Below are positions 10,561 to 23,740 of a DNA stretch of 64,000 nt, in pieces. Location of the stretch: contig CM050650.1 in assembly GCA_027574665.1 (NCBI GenBank), forward strand, positions 55,907,304 through 55,971,303. The letters run 5' to 3'. Positions within the stretch are counted from its first letter, which is position 1. Every line of letters starts with the position of its first letter. The DNA comes from Rhynochetos jubatus. Its lineage: Eukaryota; Chordata; Aves; Eurypygiformes; Rhynochetidae. The notes below the pieces were generated by a model. That model did not search any database and was not told where the DNA came from. It saw only the letters and a program-made list of their open reading frames with translations. The position numbers were made by a program, and so were the translations under genes.

Positions 10561-13500
10561 ATGCAGCTTTACCTTCGAAATTACTAAATTACTCTGAACG
10601 TCTCTTTGTTATTGCAGTCGTTTTGGAAAAGTGACTAGTGATTTTGAGGGCTTCTGTTCTGAGGGCCTTGGAAGAGCTGATTTTTCAGTCTGGATAAATT
10701 TTTTTTGTTGTTTCTCAAACATTTCTGAATTTCCAAAACCTGAGGAAGCAGAATCACAAAGGACTTGAAACACAATACCTTTTTGGTTGTGGGTGGAGGG
10801 GGAGCCACTCAATCTAAATACTAATACTAAAATGCATGAAAAGGAAAACTGGATTCTTAAACAAGCAGATGCTTGGGTTATCCGTTAGTTTCACCTAGAT
10901 GTCTGAATGCATCCTTTTACGTGGCTATAGCCTAAACTTTTAATTTGACTTCCTTAATCTTTGCCAACTTAAGGAAGGGGAAATGGAGGTTAGTTCACAG
11001 CAAAAGCCTAGCAGGTTATCGAGGAGATAAAAAAGATAGAGCTGTGTGTCCTGTGATTTGCTCTGTGAGTAATGTGTGGTATAGGTTACATGCTGGCCTG
11101 TCACCAGCGTTAATTCTTCAAGAGGAAGAAGGGAGGCACGCAAGCACTCATTTGTGTATTTATGTCACATATATGAAAATGTTATGCTAAAGTGTAGTGC
11201 CGATGATGACGAGGGGCTGAGGGTCTCCTTTCATCCATAGCTAAAGGATTACAGCAGGGATTACCTTCTGGATCATTAGTCTACTGCTGTGCAGAAATAA
11301 AGAAATCCAGCGGAGTGGACTGCTTGGGTCATCGCTCTTTGATTTATGATTCATTCTTTGTTCAGCACAGGTGAGAATACAAGTGCTCAATGTACCCTAC
11401 TTTCATAGAGAAGGGGCTTGATTTTGTAAAGATCAAATATAATTGGGCATTGCACGTTCTATAACTTTTAGACTCCATTTAAATGTTTGGGTTTTTTTTT
11501 CTTTTTTTTTCCAAAGAATGGCTAATTCAAAATTTCATTTCCCTGGCCTTAGCCCAGTTGAATAGCTTTTGCACATTTACAATATTCTGAAGGGTTCTGG
11601 AATCATATATGTGATAATTAGGTTTCTTTTCGGCGATGGAACAAATAGAACTTCACCTGGTAAAGTCAGAATGACATTTCAATGGGACTTTTTCATGGCT
11701 ATTCTTTATGTTTGCAGGACCTGATTAATAAATAAGTGCTTGACCAATACACAATTCAACTCTGTAATAAGGAATAATCCACTTATATGTTGTATTTTAT
11801 ATTTCTAATCACATTACCACTCAACAATTCCCTAAGAGAAATCTATCAGAAATTCTGCTTCAAAGACATAGAATGTTTAATACTAATTTTATGTTTGCTG
11901 AATGATAAACTTCAGTGTAAAACCAGCATGATACACAATTATAATGAATACAGATTATTAAAATATTTTCTATTAAAAAGTGAAGAAATCAATGAAGGAG
12001 AACTTCTGCCCCAACTTTACTCTGTAGCTGTGATGATAAACCACAGTGGAAAAGATTGTGGTTGCAAGGACTTCCACACTGTCTCTGTAGAATTTAAAGC
12101 ACATTTTAGGCTGCTGTAATTTAGGCTGTTTGATTACACTTTGTAAGAGCTGTGCATCGATAGAGGAGCTCTGGCAGGCTCAGGAAGTGCCGTCTTCCAA
12201 ATTAAGCCCACAGCATACATACAGCTTAGAAAGCTTTCTTTTTAGGTAGCTCTGCAGCAGTTGAGGACTTCTTTATACTGTGTATTTTCCTGAGTACCCA
12301 TTATTTTAGGCTTCTTTGTATTACCGGACACAAACAAAGAACATTTCATTGTAACTTATCGGCATAAAGTGACAGTACAAGTGTGACACTACAAGAGACA
12401 ACTTTGTGGAGTATTATTCATTGTGGGAGAATCAATAAAATTTGATATTGAATTTAAGAATTGTTAAATATTTAGATATATTTTCTAGCTACTAAATTAT
12501 CATCTTCAGAAACAGAGGCTTGGCAAGGACTTATTTCCTGAGATTTCTGGCTCAAATATTGCAAAAAACATTTAGTTTTTAATGCTTAGATGTACTAGAC
12601 ACACACTACAAACCCCTAGGAGTAAATACCCAGATATGACATAACTAAAACAAAAAATGAATTAATAATTTTGTTGCTTTTTTGATCTGTTTCTTCTATT
12701 ACAGCCTTTCAGAAATGAAAAATTTCATTCAGACAACGATTTCAAGTGGGTTATACAAATATTAAGTTATCAAGCACAGCTTGTCTGCCATTCTTCCTTT
12801 GTGTTCTGCAGCTTAGATACGAGCTTAAACTGGAACATATTGATAATGTTTTGCACTAGAAAACAAAACAAACCCAAATAAAAGTAAATGGAAAAAGAGC
12901 TTATGCTTTATCTGTGTTTGGCTATGGTACAAAGTTTTAAGCTGAACCCCTGAAACATATACAAAAAATTATTTAGACTCTTAAAGCTGGTTGAGGTGTA
13001 ACCCAGGCAAATGAATGCTTTCAGTCTTGTTTTCCTTTTGCTAGTATTGACTGCCAGCAAGCAAGGGTTCCGAGAGGCTGGATTTAGAAGAGTGTCTCAA
13101 CTTGATTTGGTTAGGAGACAACTTGTTTAATTAATGAACCGCTCATGTCCAGTCTAGAAAATATTTGGAGAATGTCTTGCAAACAAAGTGTTTTCCAGAT
13201 ACACCATTATCTTTTTATTTTGATGGAGGATTCAGCACCTCTATGACTCCTCTGAATTATTGTGGCCTAGAAGAGTAAACACTGCATTCACACCCTGTCA
13301 AAAGCATGTGGTACCTTCATGTTGGACAAACGTGGCCCCTTCTCCAGTCATACAATCTATGTACTTACATCTTGGATGGAGGGCACTCTTATTACTTATG
13401 TCAAAAATAATTATGTGGAGGTACATATAATTATTATGAAGATTATGATTTCATGCATTTACTGACACTTCATATTCATGGTTAAACTTCCTTTAGGTAT

Positions 13501-13731
13501 GGAGTTCTTCAAAAGATTTCCTTAATCCTATAGGCATAAGTAACTCTGCCTATAACTGTATGATGTAATCAAGCCCACCACTTTTGTATTTGTTCATAGA
13601 GTCTTATTCTAAGTGCACAATGTATACATATTAAAAAAAAGAAAGTAACTTGGTGAATCAGATTTTTCTTTTTATTTATTTTTCTTTTAAATATAACTTC
13701 AAAATAAAAGGACAGCTTAAAGTTGATATAA

Positions 13732-13770
13732 TTTCCTTCCATAATTTCCTTCCACAGTTTCCTTCCTTTC
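13732..13770. repeat. short TTTCCTTCC tandem repeat
   Basis: The unit TTTCCTTCC occurs three times with ATAA/ACAG spacers and continues into CTTTCC. It is a small pyrimidine-rich minisatellite. Confidence 0.6.
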
Positions 13771-16049
13771 CTTTTTATCCCATCAGGGATAAACACATAG
13801 AAGAAGGCAAGTTATTTAAACAAAAAGCATAATGCTTGTGGGGAGACAAGTTTGTGTAAACTAGCGAAGAATAAAGTTAAGTGAAAAACAAGATGAAGTT
13901 TCTAGCTAACATAGAGCTGAAATTCTGCAAGCATGTTTCAAACTGAATTTTAAGCTGGTATTTCATAAATTTACTACATTTACAAATTTAGTATTTTGAT
14001 ATGGTTTTTGCATGATATCAAGGATTAGGTCTTGGACATTCAAGGGATCTGAGTGCTATATTCCAATTCAATATGTGGCAGAGTCACATATGAGCAAATA
14101 GTAAAGCTTTTCATTATGGATGTGTGTTATTTGGCAATCTCTGAGTTTCATTTTGGCTGTTTTGTTGTGTAGATTTACACATACAGAGAAACTTAGATGG
14201 TTGACGATATTGCAACTGTACTGATTTTAGTTCTCCACAATCATCAGTAAATACAGAGATGTAGAGAATAATCAATGTTTTGGGTGACAAAATACTTCCA
14301 GAGAAAGTGAAATCTCACACGTCTAAAAATATCACTCACTGCTAAGGAAGTCTACATTTTCAGATAGAAAAATGGAACTCATATTACCTTTTTCAGTGTT
14401 GCATGATAAATCAAATGCCATTGGGAAAACATGCTTTGCTGCATGATTGCTAACACACTCAATGTGCATAACAATGCACACGTATACTCCCACACTCACT
14501 TGCATACATAGCTTGTTTTCTAATTCTTGGCAGGTCTTGGACTTTCCAGTGGAAATGACAATCACATTAAGACACTGCAACATAAAACAATAACATGGTC
14601 AATTTAAACTTTGTTTCCTGCTACCTTCTGGTTCACTATAGCATTGAAGTGGGTCACTATATCATGGGAGTTCACCTTTCATTACTCTTTAGAAAACTCC
14701 TTGTAAAGAAATGTACATTTTTTCTGCTTTTTTGCCTTTTGGTTCCCCAGGGAAGAATGCAATAATAGAGGTCTTGATTCTCTGTAGTATTCATAAGTCC
14801 TTGCAAGGTGTCATGGCTTGGCAGGGTCACAGTTGTTCATAAACAAAGAATATTTGACTGATTCTATAGATCTATAAAAACTGAAGATATATCCTGATCA
14901 CATATGATATTGTTCTTGTGAAACCCAAAAATCTGGGTCATTTAGGAAATGGGGATAGATATGAAGATGGAAAAGACCACTGATTTTACGGCTAAGCCAA
15001 AGAAATACCCATATAAAGAGAAAAACGAAACTGAATCCTTTCAGGGCAATGAAAAATACTGTGGATCAGGATCCAAATATGCCTTTTGGATATGCTGAGA
15101 GTTTTCTGCAAAGTGATATTCATGAATCATTTGCTAAACATTTGTATTGAATTAGTATATTAAAGTAGACAGATACCAGATTTAGCCACACATTCTGCTT
15201 CTAATTGTATTTCCATTTGCATATCATAACTACATTGCAATCATATTGTATATAAATAATACATTGCACCAAGTAACACCTTTAAACTTGAAACTTATGT
15301 CATAATAAGATATGGTACAAGAAAAATAATATCCAAATAGTATTTAATCATAGCAGTCAGAGTATTAGGTTAATTGAAGTCCATTTGATAGAGCTCTCAG
15401 AGAGCTTCAATACATTTAACAGGAAAGAAAAGAATTATCAGGTGAGTCAGTCATCTTAAATTATTTCTCATTTATAGTAGTTTAAGGATTTAGGACACAT
15501 TAATTAGTTTAGAATGAAAATTCCTGCCTAAGGGCTAGTTGTACACATAGCCTCTGGCTGTACTGAAGTTCACAATAAGTCCCTACCACAAGATGAGAAA
15601 TTATTCTGTATCTAAAATGGCCTCTTGACCTGGAGAAAGATCCCAACCATGTGTTTCTGAGATGATTCACATGCATAATTCAGGGGTGATTAGTTTTACT
15701 TGTTTCCATACTCTTCAAGGAATAGGAAAGAAATAGAGAAATTAAGAGAGGAAATGTAATTAATGAGCAATGAAGACAGTTAAAAAGGTAGGTCTGACTG
15801 CAGCAAGCACCTGGGAAATCTATTAAGATCACAATTAACTTGTTATTTCATCCAGTCTGGAAGAGTTCAACTTGTTATGATGGCACTCCTGGACAAGGCA
15901 CAATTTTACAGATGGTTTTATTACTTTAAATGTCAAGTTAAGCCCCCAAACTAAAGAAAAAAAAAATCCAAATGATCTTTCCTCAGGTGTTTTTCTCAAA
16001 TTCAATTCCTACTGAATCTGAATCTTTTCAGAGCCCTCCAATATCTGCT

Positions 16050-16330
16050 GGCATAAAAATGCCGCTCAACCACGCATACAGATGCCTCCTCTCCTGCTTG
16101 GCAGGGATTTTCTAAGCCGGCGGGTGGAGGATAAATATCACCATGGCATTCCCTTAAGAACGTTGCATTAGCGTACATTACAAGAGTTCAGTGGAGACTG
16201 ACTCAGATCACTGGGGCTGCTTGCCTCCTTTGACATCATAAAACGCAAGAGTTGTATTCATTCAAGGTACAGAAGAAATTGCTACAACTCAGTTTGCACA
16301 TGTAACGTTATCTACTTCGTGATAATTCTT
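16050..16330. promoter_or_regulatory. candidate regulatory element (CpG-bearing, AP-1 and CRE-like motifs)
   Basis: A patch with more G+C and CpG than its surroundings. It carries a perfect AP-1 site TGACTCA at 16199-16205 and a CRE-like TGACATCA at 16231-16238. No repeat family or ORF accounts for it. It could be a conserved enhancer of VIP or a neighbour; this is inference from composition and motifs. Confidence 0.3.
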
Positions 16331-18968
16331 TACAGAAACAGCTTTTATTGGATAAATGAATATACTATATTTCCGTTGCAAGGTTTTTGCTAAAGTTTAT
16401 CTGGAATGTGGACCTTGGAAAAAAAAATTAAAAAATATGAAGAAGCATGTGATAGACTCAGGTTTTGCATTTACAGCCTGCTCTATATTTCTTACATTTA
16501 AGATTGTGTTCAGAAAAAAGTGGAAAGAAAGACTTTCATGTGCTGAAACCTCTATTTAAGCCTTTTGCACCACCTGAGACCTACCCACTAGTCTTCAAGT
16601 TCAGGTCCATAGTTTTACATAGTGCAAAGATAGATCAAGGAACTCTTTTCAGTTATATAGAGAATATATCTACTTTTGCTTCAGTCAGCCTAGAAAGAAG
16701 GGGAATTGACAAAGCACAGAAGATGATACATTCATTTTTTCTTACAATATAGAGTGTATAGTTTGAAGGAAATTCATAATATTCTCAATGAAAATCTTCG
16801 TTTAAAAGGTTAAAATATATGATGATACTAAAATGCATCTATGATACTTTTTTTTTGATAATTGAGTGCATCAACCATTCTTGCTAATTATAGTAATTTA
16901 TTCAGATTTCACTGGTTGTTTGTATGCAATACAAGTGTGTTCTTACCTGCACCAAAATACTGGAAGACGAAAGACTGAAAAAGTTTCAACCAAGCATGCA
17001 ATAGAAAAAAAAAATCCCTCCAAGCCTTCCACTTGGCATCTGGCTTAGCGTTGGAAAGGAAATAAACATGATTTATAGACATTTGGCTAAATAAAACCAC
17101 AACTACAGCTGTTATAAAAACTTTGTGGGAACGATGTCTTTGAAAATTGTCAGATCTCTGTGGCCAGAATCCAGGAATTCTGTACTCTCATGAAATGTGC
17201 CTACATGATCCCAAAACTTTCTTAGCTATTGCTGGTTCATGCTTTAAGAAAAGCTTGAGTCTGAATGATTTTCCAGGTAAAGTATAACAGTTGATCTGCT
17301 AAAAAGTGTTGTTTCTCCTTACAAACCTGGCTTTTCTTACTTCCTCAGTCTGTTTTGGTTGCAACAGCTCTGCTACTAAGATTCTGCAGATGAGTTAACC
17401 AACGTGGGATGAGAAGTCAAGATTTAAAATTAGATATTTTGTGAGATGCCTTTGGGCCAAACCTGATATTTATTGAACTTCTGTAAAGTAGAACCAGGAA
17501 CTTACAGAATAAAATGTAGAGTTTAATGATTGTTAAGCTGGACAGCCATGGAAAGTCTACAGATAAATATTTCCCTTTCAGGTGTAATATAGGTGTAGTT
17601 CAAAATGTATTTTGTAATAGTAACTTCACTTGGTCATGTTCCTAGAAGGAGCATGATGGTTCTGAATACTGTTCTACTAACTGAATACATTTTTAGCTCA
17701 GCAGCTGCTACAAATGCAGGTTGTTGATGCACAGTGTTAATTGGTAAGTACTGGTGAAGAATACAGAGAAAAAAATAAACTTGCATGAGCTGCTTAAAGC
17801 TACATTTGCTTCTTGATGTGAGGGGGATTAAATAAGCAATTACAGTAATGAAGGTGTCAGATGATTTAGAGAGAAATCATGACTTTTACTGTTTACAGTC
17901 TATCAAAAACAACTCTTTCCGACTGTGTCTGTTTAATTTTCTTTCCAACTGTTGCCTTGCCACAGGAGGCTTCTTAGCGCTCATTCTGCCTTTCCCCTCC
18001 CCCCCCCCCCATCTCAATACATTATTGCAAACAAAACCTTGGTGCTCCGGTTTTATGCTAGTTTAGCACCAATGATTTAACAGGAATTATACCTGTGTGA
18101 AACTGCCATTGTGCTCTGGTGAGCTAAGCAGACCATAGGCAAATTTTGAATTTATACTATCTGCACTTCATGTCCAGGAGTAATGGGTTAGATCCTTGGC
18201 ATAACTTCCACAGCTTCAGGATTTTGGATCTAATCTAGTTTATAAAGCTTGAAATAAGTTTTTATTAGTCTTACTTAAAAAATTAAAAAGCTAATGGAAA
18301 ATTTCAGCTCCTTTTCCTAGCCGTCTTATATTTTTGGGGGTTTGGTTTTTTTTCCAGGGCAAGGCAACAAATTACAGTGAAAAGAGGCGGATTTTAAAGG
18401 ACACAGAACAAATATGCAAACTTCAAACAATGATTGTGATGTAGGTCTTATGATGTAGGTATCACAAATATAAAATGGACTTGTAGACATATAATGGGAA
18501 TCAGCTTTTTACTACATAGACAGATGGGGAAGGTACCATGACACTTTCTATCTCTCCAATATCTGTCCCATAGTTTAGAATAAGTAAACTTAAAATGCTA
18601 TAAAAACCATGATTGCATTATTCATAACTAAATGTTTCTAGACATACAGCATGCTGCTGTAAGTGGACAGTATATTAAAAACTCAAAGAACAAATAGGAG
18701 TAGCACTATTGATAGCTGAATGCTGATATTTTATTTGATATGGAAAACCTGTGTCAGTTTCCGTTGAGAAAGATGAATATACTTTAACACATTGAAATAC
18801 ACATCTTCTCTCGGTTTTATATGAACTGTTATAAAGATAGGTGTATAAATCCCTCCTGGCATTTATATCTGATACAAGTTTTTTGTGTATGTGTTTTAGG
18901 TGTGTGGAGATTTTGTGTTTTATTGTAAAGATGTATATTACCTTATAAAAATAGCCTTCTATTCATAA
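16331..18968. other. intergenic, no gene recognised
   Basis: AT-rich sequence. There is a C-rich run at about 17994-18011 (13 C in a row). The open frames at 16356-16559 and 16465-16752 have no family resemblance. Confidence 0.55.
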
Positions 18969-19047
18969 AATCATAGAGTCATAGAATTATAGAATCTCTT
19001 GGGCTGGAAGGGACCTTTAAAGATAATCTAGTTCGACCCCACTGCCT
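18969..19047 (-). mobile_element. CR1 LINE 3' end
   Basis: Reads ATCATAGAGTCATAGAATTATAGAATC.. then GGGCTGGAAGGGACCTTTAAAGATAATCTAGTTCGACCCCACTGCC (in separate stretches). This is the reverse complement of the CR1 3' terminus with its ATTCTATGA-type tail. The copy is severely 5'-truncated, which is normal for CR1. Confidence 0.9.
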
Positions 19048-20220
19048 ATTTATTTCTAGAATAAAACATTTCATAAGGTCATTCTTTTACTTTTTTATAA
19101 AACGGAGAATGGTTTGAGTATGGTTGTTGTCTATGCCACAGCTGAACCCTGAAGAGGTGTTACTGTACCATCTTACATAAATTGTAAGATATACAAAAAA
19201 TATTTTGCTCTGAGTCATGGTCAGTTGTAACAAAAACCAAAAAAAATCCTATTTCACATCATTAGACCTCCATTTTGTAACTTTACATTCTCCAGTATCT
19301 TCTCTGTCATGAGCTGTGCTTGCACAGAAAAGCTAGAACCGTTTGCATGGAAATAAGGTTTCCCTCTAAGCAAGTGTTACCTGTTAGTCATTAACAATAT
19401 GGAAGTGAATCTTATTAAACTTTACACAAGAAGTATTGTTAATTCCAGTTGCCAGAAAACAACGTAAGAAGCTATCACCTCTAAGCATGAGAGATTTTTC
19501 TTGAAAGAAATCTGTTTGTCAGAATGTTGGCTGAGCACATCATATATATAGGCATACAAACAAGGAAATGATGTATAATGTATCTTAATCACAAACTGGT
19601 GCGCCTTATTTCATGGAAGACAAAACTGCAATTTGATTCCTTCAAAAGAGAAGAAATCTCAATCAAACACTATTGTTTGTGGTGACTGGTGACACTTACT
19701 ACAAAAGATTAGTGAGCTTGATGTAAACTGGTTCTTAGACTGATAACACGTTGCAGAGAGACGTGCTCGTTGCCGAGACAGAGGCAGTGGTGGGGATAAG
19801 GCATCTTTTATGGACCATGCCAGGGCTGAGTGTCATTACTAACGTCCTATCCTCACCACTACAGGATCTCAACAACCTGTAATCCTGGTGAGTGTGTTTG
19901 GCAGGGTGTGCTTTTATTATTTTCTACAGATATTTACATATGCTTTTGGAAAACAGAAGTGTGGTACAGCAACAAAAGCAAGACACAAAGGCAGTCTGGG
20001 TTAGCCATACAATCAATCCATGTTTCCAGCATCCTTCTCTTACACCTTCATGATAGATACTCCTCACTGTTAACTGTTAAACATGAAAAAATGATAGATC
20101 ATAATAGTAATAATAAACATTGAGGTGATTTTATAATGCTTAGTTACATTTAGGTGATAGCAATGATAGATAATAATACTGATGGATTCTCAATAAAAAT
20201 ATTAAGCTCTTGTTTATCAT
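19048..20220. other. intergenic, no gene recognised
   Basis: Unique AT-rich sequence. No repeat family or coding exon was identified. Confidence 0.5.
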
Positions 20221-20222
20221 AG

Positions 20223-20360
20223 TGAAGAAGCTGTGGTGAGGGAGCTGCAGGAAAACTGGATCCTTCGCTGGAGGAGGATAGAGAAGGGCAGCAGCTGCAG
20301 GGGTTCACCGGGAGCCAGGGAGCCATGGGTGATGGTGCTGTCCCCACAAGCGTGTTGGAG
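20223..20360 (+). other. exon-like GC-rich segment, candidate non-coding exon
   Basis: A 138-bp GC-rich island in AT-rich DNA. It is preceded by CTCTTGTTTATCATAG and followed by a near-perfect donor, GAG/GTATGT, at 20361. One frame is open throughout (starting EEAVVRELQENW), but no family resemblance was seen. It may be an exon of an unannotated transcript or chance. Confidence 0.25.
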
Positions 20361-22759
20361 GTATGTTCTCTTCAGCTCTCTGATGTCACTGTTATAAGCT
20401 CGGTGACTCTCAAGTGGCTTGCAGTGTCAAGGTAGTTGATCATCATGCTCCATTTGCCCAACAAAGCACTCCTTTTCCTGAACAACACCAACTGTTGCCT
20501 GCCATTTTATTGTGGAACATATAGTGCCAATCAGATTTTTTCTGCCAGAGTTTTAACATTTACTCTGAGCGTCATATGCTGAATGAATGATAATATTAAT
20601 TAAAAACAAACAAGGTAATTATCAATAGACACTGAAAGCATGATGCGAGATGATGCCCTTGCTGAAAACAAGCTAAAATAAACAGCGTCTTTACTTTATC
20701 CATCGTAACAGGAAAAAACAAGTAAGGGACCAGATATAGTGAGGGCAAAATAAGTTTAAAATGGTCAACATCAAGAATAATTATATATATATATATATAC
20801 AATGTATAGCAATTATGTATTACATATGCTTATTTGTGTAATACAGGAAGTAAAAGTAAAATTAATAAATATTACATAAATTCTTAAATAAGTATCCAAA
20901 AGACTAATCATAAGGCAGTTAACACTGCATAAAAATGAAACAACACTGACAAATACTGAGTTCACTGTATTAATTCATTAGTTTTTAAATTTAGGCCTAA
21001 GTCCCAAAAATCGTATCTGGGCCAGAAAACATTTGTACGATGGTAGTCATTAAAATGATTTAAAAAAGAAAAAAAAAAAAAAAGGGCTGAAAAAAAGCCT
21101 TTTACACCTTTTCCTGACCCTGAAGAAATCTAAAGACACCTAAAGTAAATACAATTTTTACATTTCCTCAGATGTCTTAATTTCTACTGCTGGAAGAGTC
21201 CAGAAGCCCCCTGAGTCACAACAGCTTTGATGCTTATGTCTCATTAACATCCACAGAGCAGATGTGCTGCTGTCTGTTGCATCTGGGTGTGTTGGGCTGG
21301 GGCTGTTCTCTGAACTCACCTACACATCAGCATCCCAGTTTTCTTCCTACATCCCCAAGAAGTGGTGGAATTCCCCCTTGGCCAACAGCCTTTGCGTGTG
21401 AGCATTTAGAGATCCTCAGCTACTGCCAGGACAGATTCAATCTCAGCTTTCTACCAAATTGTTCTAACCAGAGGAATGTATGTGTTCAGGCAATGTCCAG
21501 GGAATGGAAAGTTCTTGAGCTCTCCTGTTGAAAATGTTTTGTTATAAACAGGCTAATAAAATTTTCATGATGCCAGAGAAACAGCAAGAATGAATGAGCA
21601 AGGAACATGGATTCTGGGTACTGCTACAAAAACTTCATATTTATTTTGTGTTTTGAATTAAAATAGAGACTCAGTCAGTTGTGTAAGAAGGAAAATTGTA
21701 CAGGCACCTATATTCTGGAATATAAGAAAAATGAAGAAAACAAATCCTGGTACTATTCGGAAGAGTATTCTAGCCCTTGCAACATCACCCTGAATCGGAA
21801 TGGCCTAGATTAGGAAATGCCATGGTCAACACAGGCAGTTTTTGCAGATGCTCCTCATGTTCTGCAGATGGTCTCAGCAAAGAGTCCTGCTGTATGTAGG
21901 CAGCACCAGCACTCACTGCCAGCAATTTTTGGATGGCCATGTCCATGTAAAGGTGCTGGAAGCCTTGTTTTTTCAACCAAAGAGCATCAGTGGGGGCAGA
22001 AGTCTTTCAGCAGCCATCCAGCAGTGTGCCTCCCACAGGAAGGCTTTATTTAAATCATGACAACATCACTTTTCTTTCTGTGGCTGCTCCTAACTCTAGC
22101 ACTTCTGCTGAAAGACTATTACGAGTGAGAATTCAACACAAGTGTGACAGGTATTTCTCTGAAGTCTGAAACCCAAGACTGAGGCAATCACAACATCTTC
22201 AGCACTCCATTGGGTGGCCATTAGATGAGAATGACTGTTGGCTAATCTGAATGTGAGTCAGATTCAAACTGCGATTCTGAAGGAAACCGCACAATTAGTT
22301 ATATTTTAATTCTGGAAGCAGTAGAAACTACACTGAACATCCTTGCCTGAGAAAGTAGTAAGAAGGCCTTAATTGACATGAGGTTTTGTGAGAAGCATAA
22401 AATTCACTTTTCATAAAATTTGCCTGTGTGGGAGTTGGACTTTTTTTTTGGTCACCACCTCAGTGATGAATAATATGTTACCTATTGAAAAGAAAATATC
22501 TGACAACTATTGAGATCTCTGAAAGAACAGGCACTTTTTATCAGAACTGGTTTAGACATGGTACATAAAAATAGAGTGCAAAAAATCTTCAGTCAAAAAC
22601 TCTTGTACTCCAGGCAGGTACAGGTATAAAACCATATTATCTGATATGTAAGCTGCTAACAGAAGACAAAATTCCATGGACTATTAATCTTGTTATTATT
22701 AACCTTTTGGATAGTCATTGTTTCTCAAATCTAATTGTATTTCATATTTCGTATTCAAA
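20361..22759. other. intergenic, no gene recognised
   Basis: Contains a (TA)n microsatellite at 20782-20799 and an A-rich stretch at 21060-21083. The open frames at 21262-21531 and 21817-22053 lack family resemblance. Confidence 0.5.
20782..20799. repeat. (TA)n microsatellite
   Basis: About nine uninterrupted TA units. Confidence 0.85.
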
Positions 22760-22925
22760 CAATGCATAGGTAAGGACCTCAGAACACTTTAAAGATATTA
22801 ATTACAGCTAATCCACAATGCTCCTGCGAAGTAGGGCTCGAATCATTAAAATCATCTGACAGAGGAGGAGGAACTAAACAGTTGAGTATATAAGTGACAT
22901 ATCTAACATCCCACAAAGCCAGAAA
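22760..22925 (+). mobile_element. probable ancient MIR/CORE-type SINE fragment
   Basis: The order GGACCTCAGAACACTTT .. TCCACAATGCTCCTGCGAAGTA .. ATCATCTGACAGAGGAGGAG .. CTAAACAGTTGAGTATATAAGTGACAT .. CATCCCACAAAGCCAG (read in pieces) follows the MIR layout. In MIR these parts are CCTCACAACAACCCTATGAGGTAG, CAGATGAGGAAACTGAG, GAGGTTAAGTGACTTGCCCAAGGTCACACAGC. Divergence is high, as expected for a relic older than birds. Boundaries are approximate. Confidence 0.45.
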
Positions 22926-23735
22926 TTACATCCAATATCCTCAGTTGTCAGTTCATTGTTGTACTTGCTGGGACCCAGCCTTTTACATTTAAAACATGTT
23001 AAAAGATCAAAAATGTCCACTGAAAAATCCAGCCCACCTACTGCTGAAACTAGGGTGGACAGGTCCAGCAGAGCAGCGCACGGTGTGCCAGAGAGGCATT
23101 CCATGACCTGACCCCACTCCTCTAGCTGGAACAAAAGGTAAAAATAAGCTGCAGAATTCCAGTTCCTCAGAGTTGATGGCTGCAACGTAACTTGAAATGC
23201 AGAAATAAGGCAATAGTGATCCACTTATTAAAATACTGAATTCAGCAGCAAATCTGTAAGGATAGGTCACTTAGTGCTCCTATACTCAGTGTATGTTAAG
23301 TGAACACGGACTCCTTCATGTGTCTAAAGATGACTTGCAACTGTTACAAAAAACCCTGACCCTGATAAACTCTGAGCAGAAAGGATTGTACAGTCATCTA
23401 ATCAAAGCTCAGTGGATTAAAATGTGAAGTGTACCTGATATTCACAATGAAAAACGAAATCCATCAACACCAAGTTTTGGATAATACAATTTCCTTCAAA
23501 AACCTGTACATTCTTGTTTATGTTTTCTGTTCAAAACTACACTTTATAAACTAGGTTCAAATGCCTGTGATCAGAAATTAGAGATATGAGAAAAAGTCTA
23601 CCAGAAATGTCTTTTTAAAACCCAAACCAGATTTACACCATTTCAGAATGGTATTCCGAATAAACTCTTAGACTTGTTTGATTGTTGTGTTTTCAATTAG
23701 CATGTTTTTCCAATAAACCACACACTAAGAGCTAC

Positions 23736-23740
23736 ACAGC
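23736..23740. repeat. target site duplication, left copy (ACAGC)
   Basis: ACAGC directly before the LTR, repeated exactly at 24580-24584 after it. Confidence 0.85.

Larger units (their letters stand above)
9254..16040. other. intergenic, no gene recognised
   Basis: No coding exon or RNA gene was recognised. A 154-codon open frame at 9445-9909 (+) has no domain or family resemblance and is rejected. A possible old CR1-like stretch at 10380-10560 and a short TTTCCTTCC repeat at 13732-13770 are listed separately. The rest is AT-rich unique sequence. Confidence 0.55.

Noticed and set aside
11787-12119. 110-codon frame on the + strand
   Set aside because: AT-rich, low-complexity-like composition, no family resemblance.
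20782-20799. TA repeat as a possible TATA promoter
   Set aside because: A plain dinucleotide microsatellite with no downstream transcript evidence.
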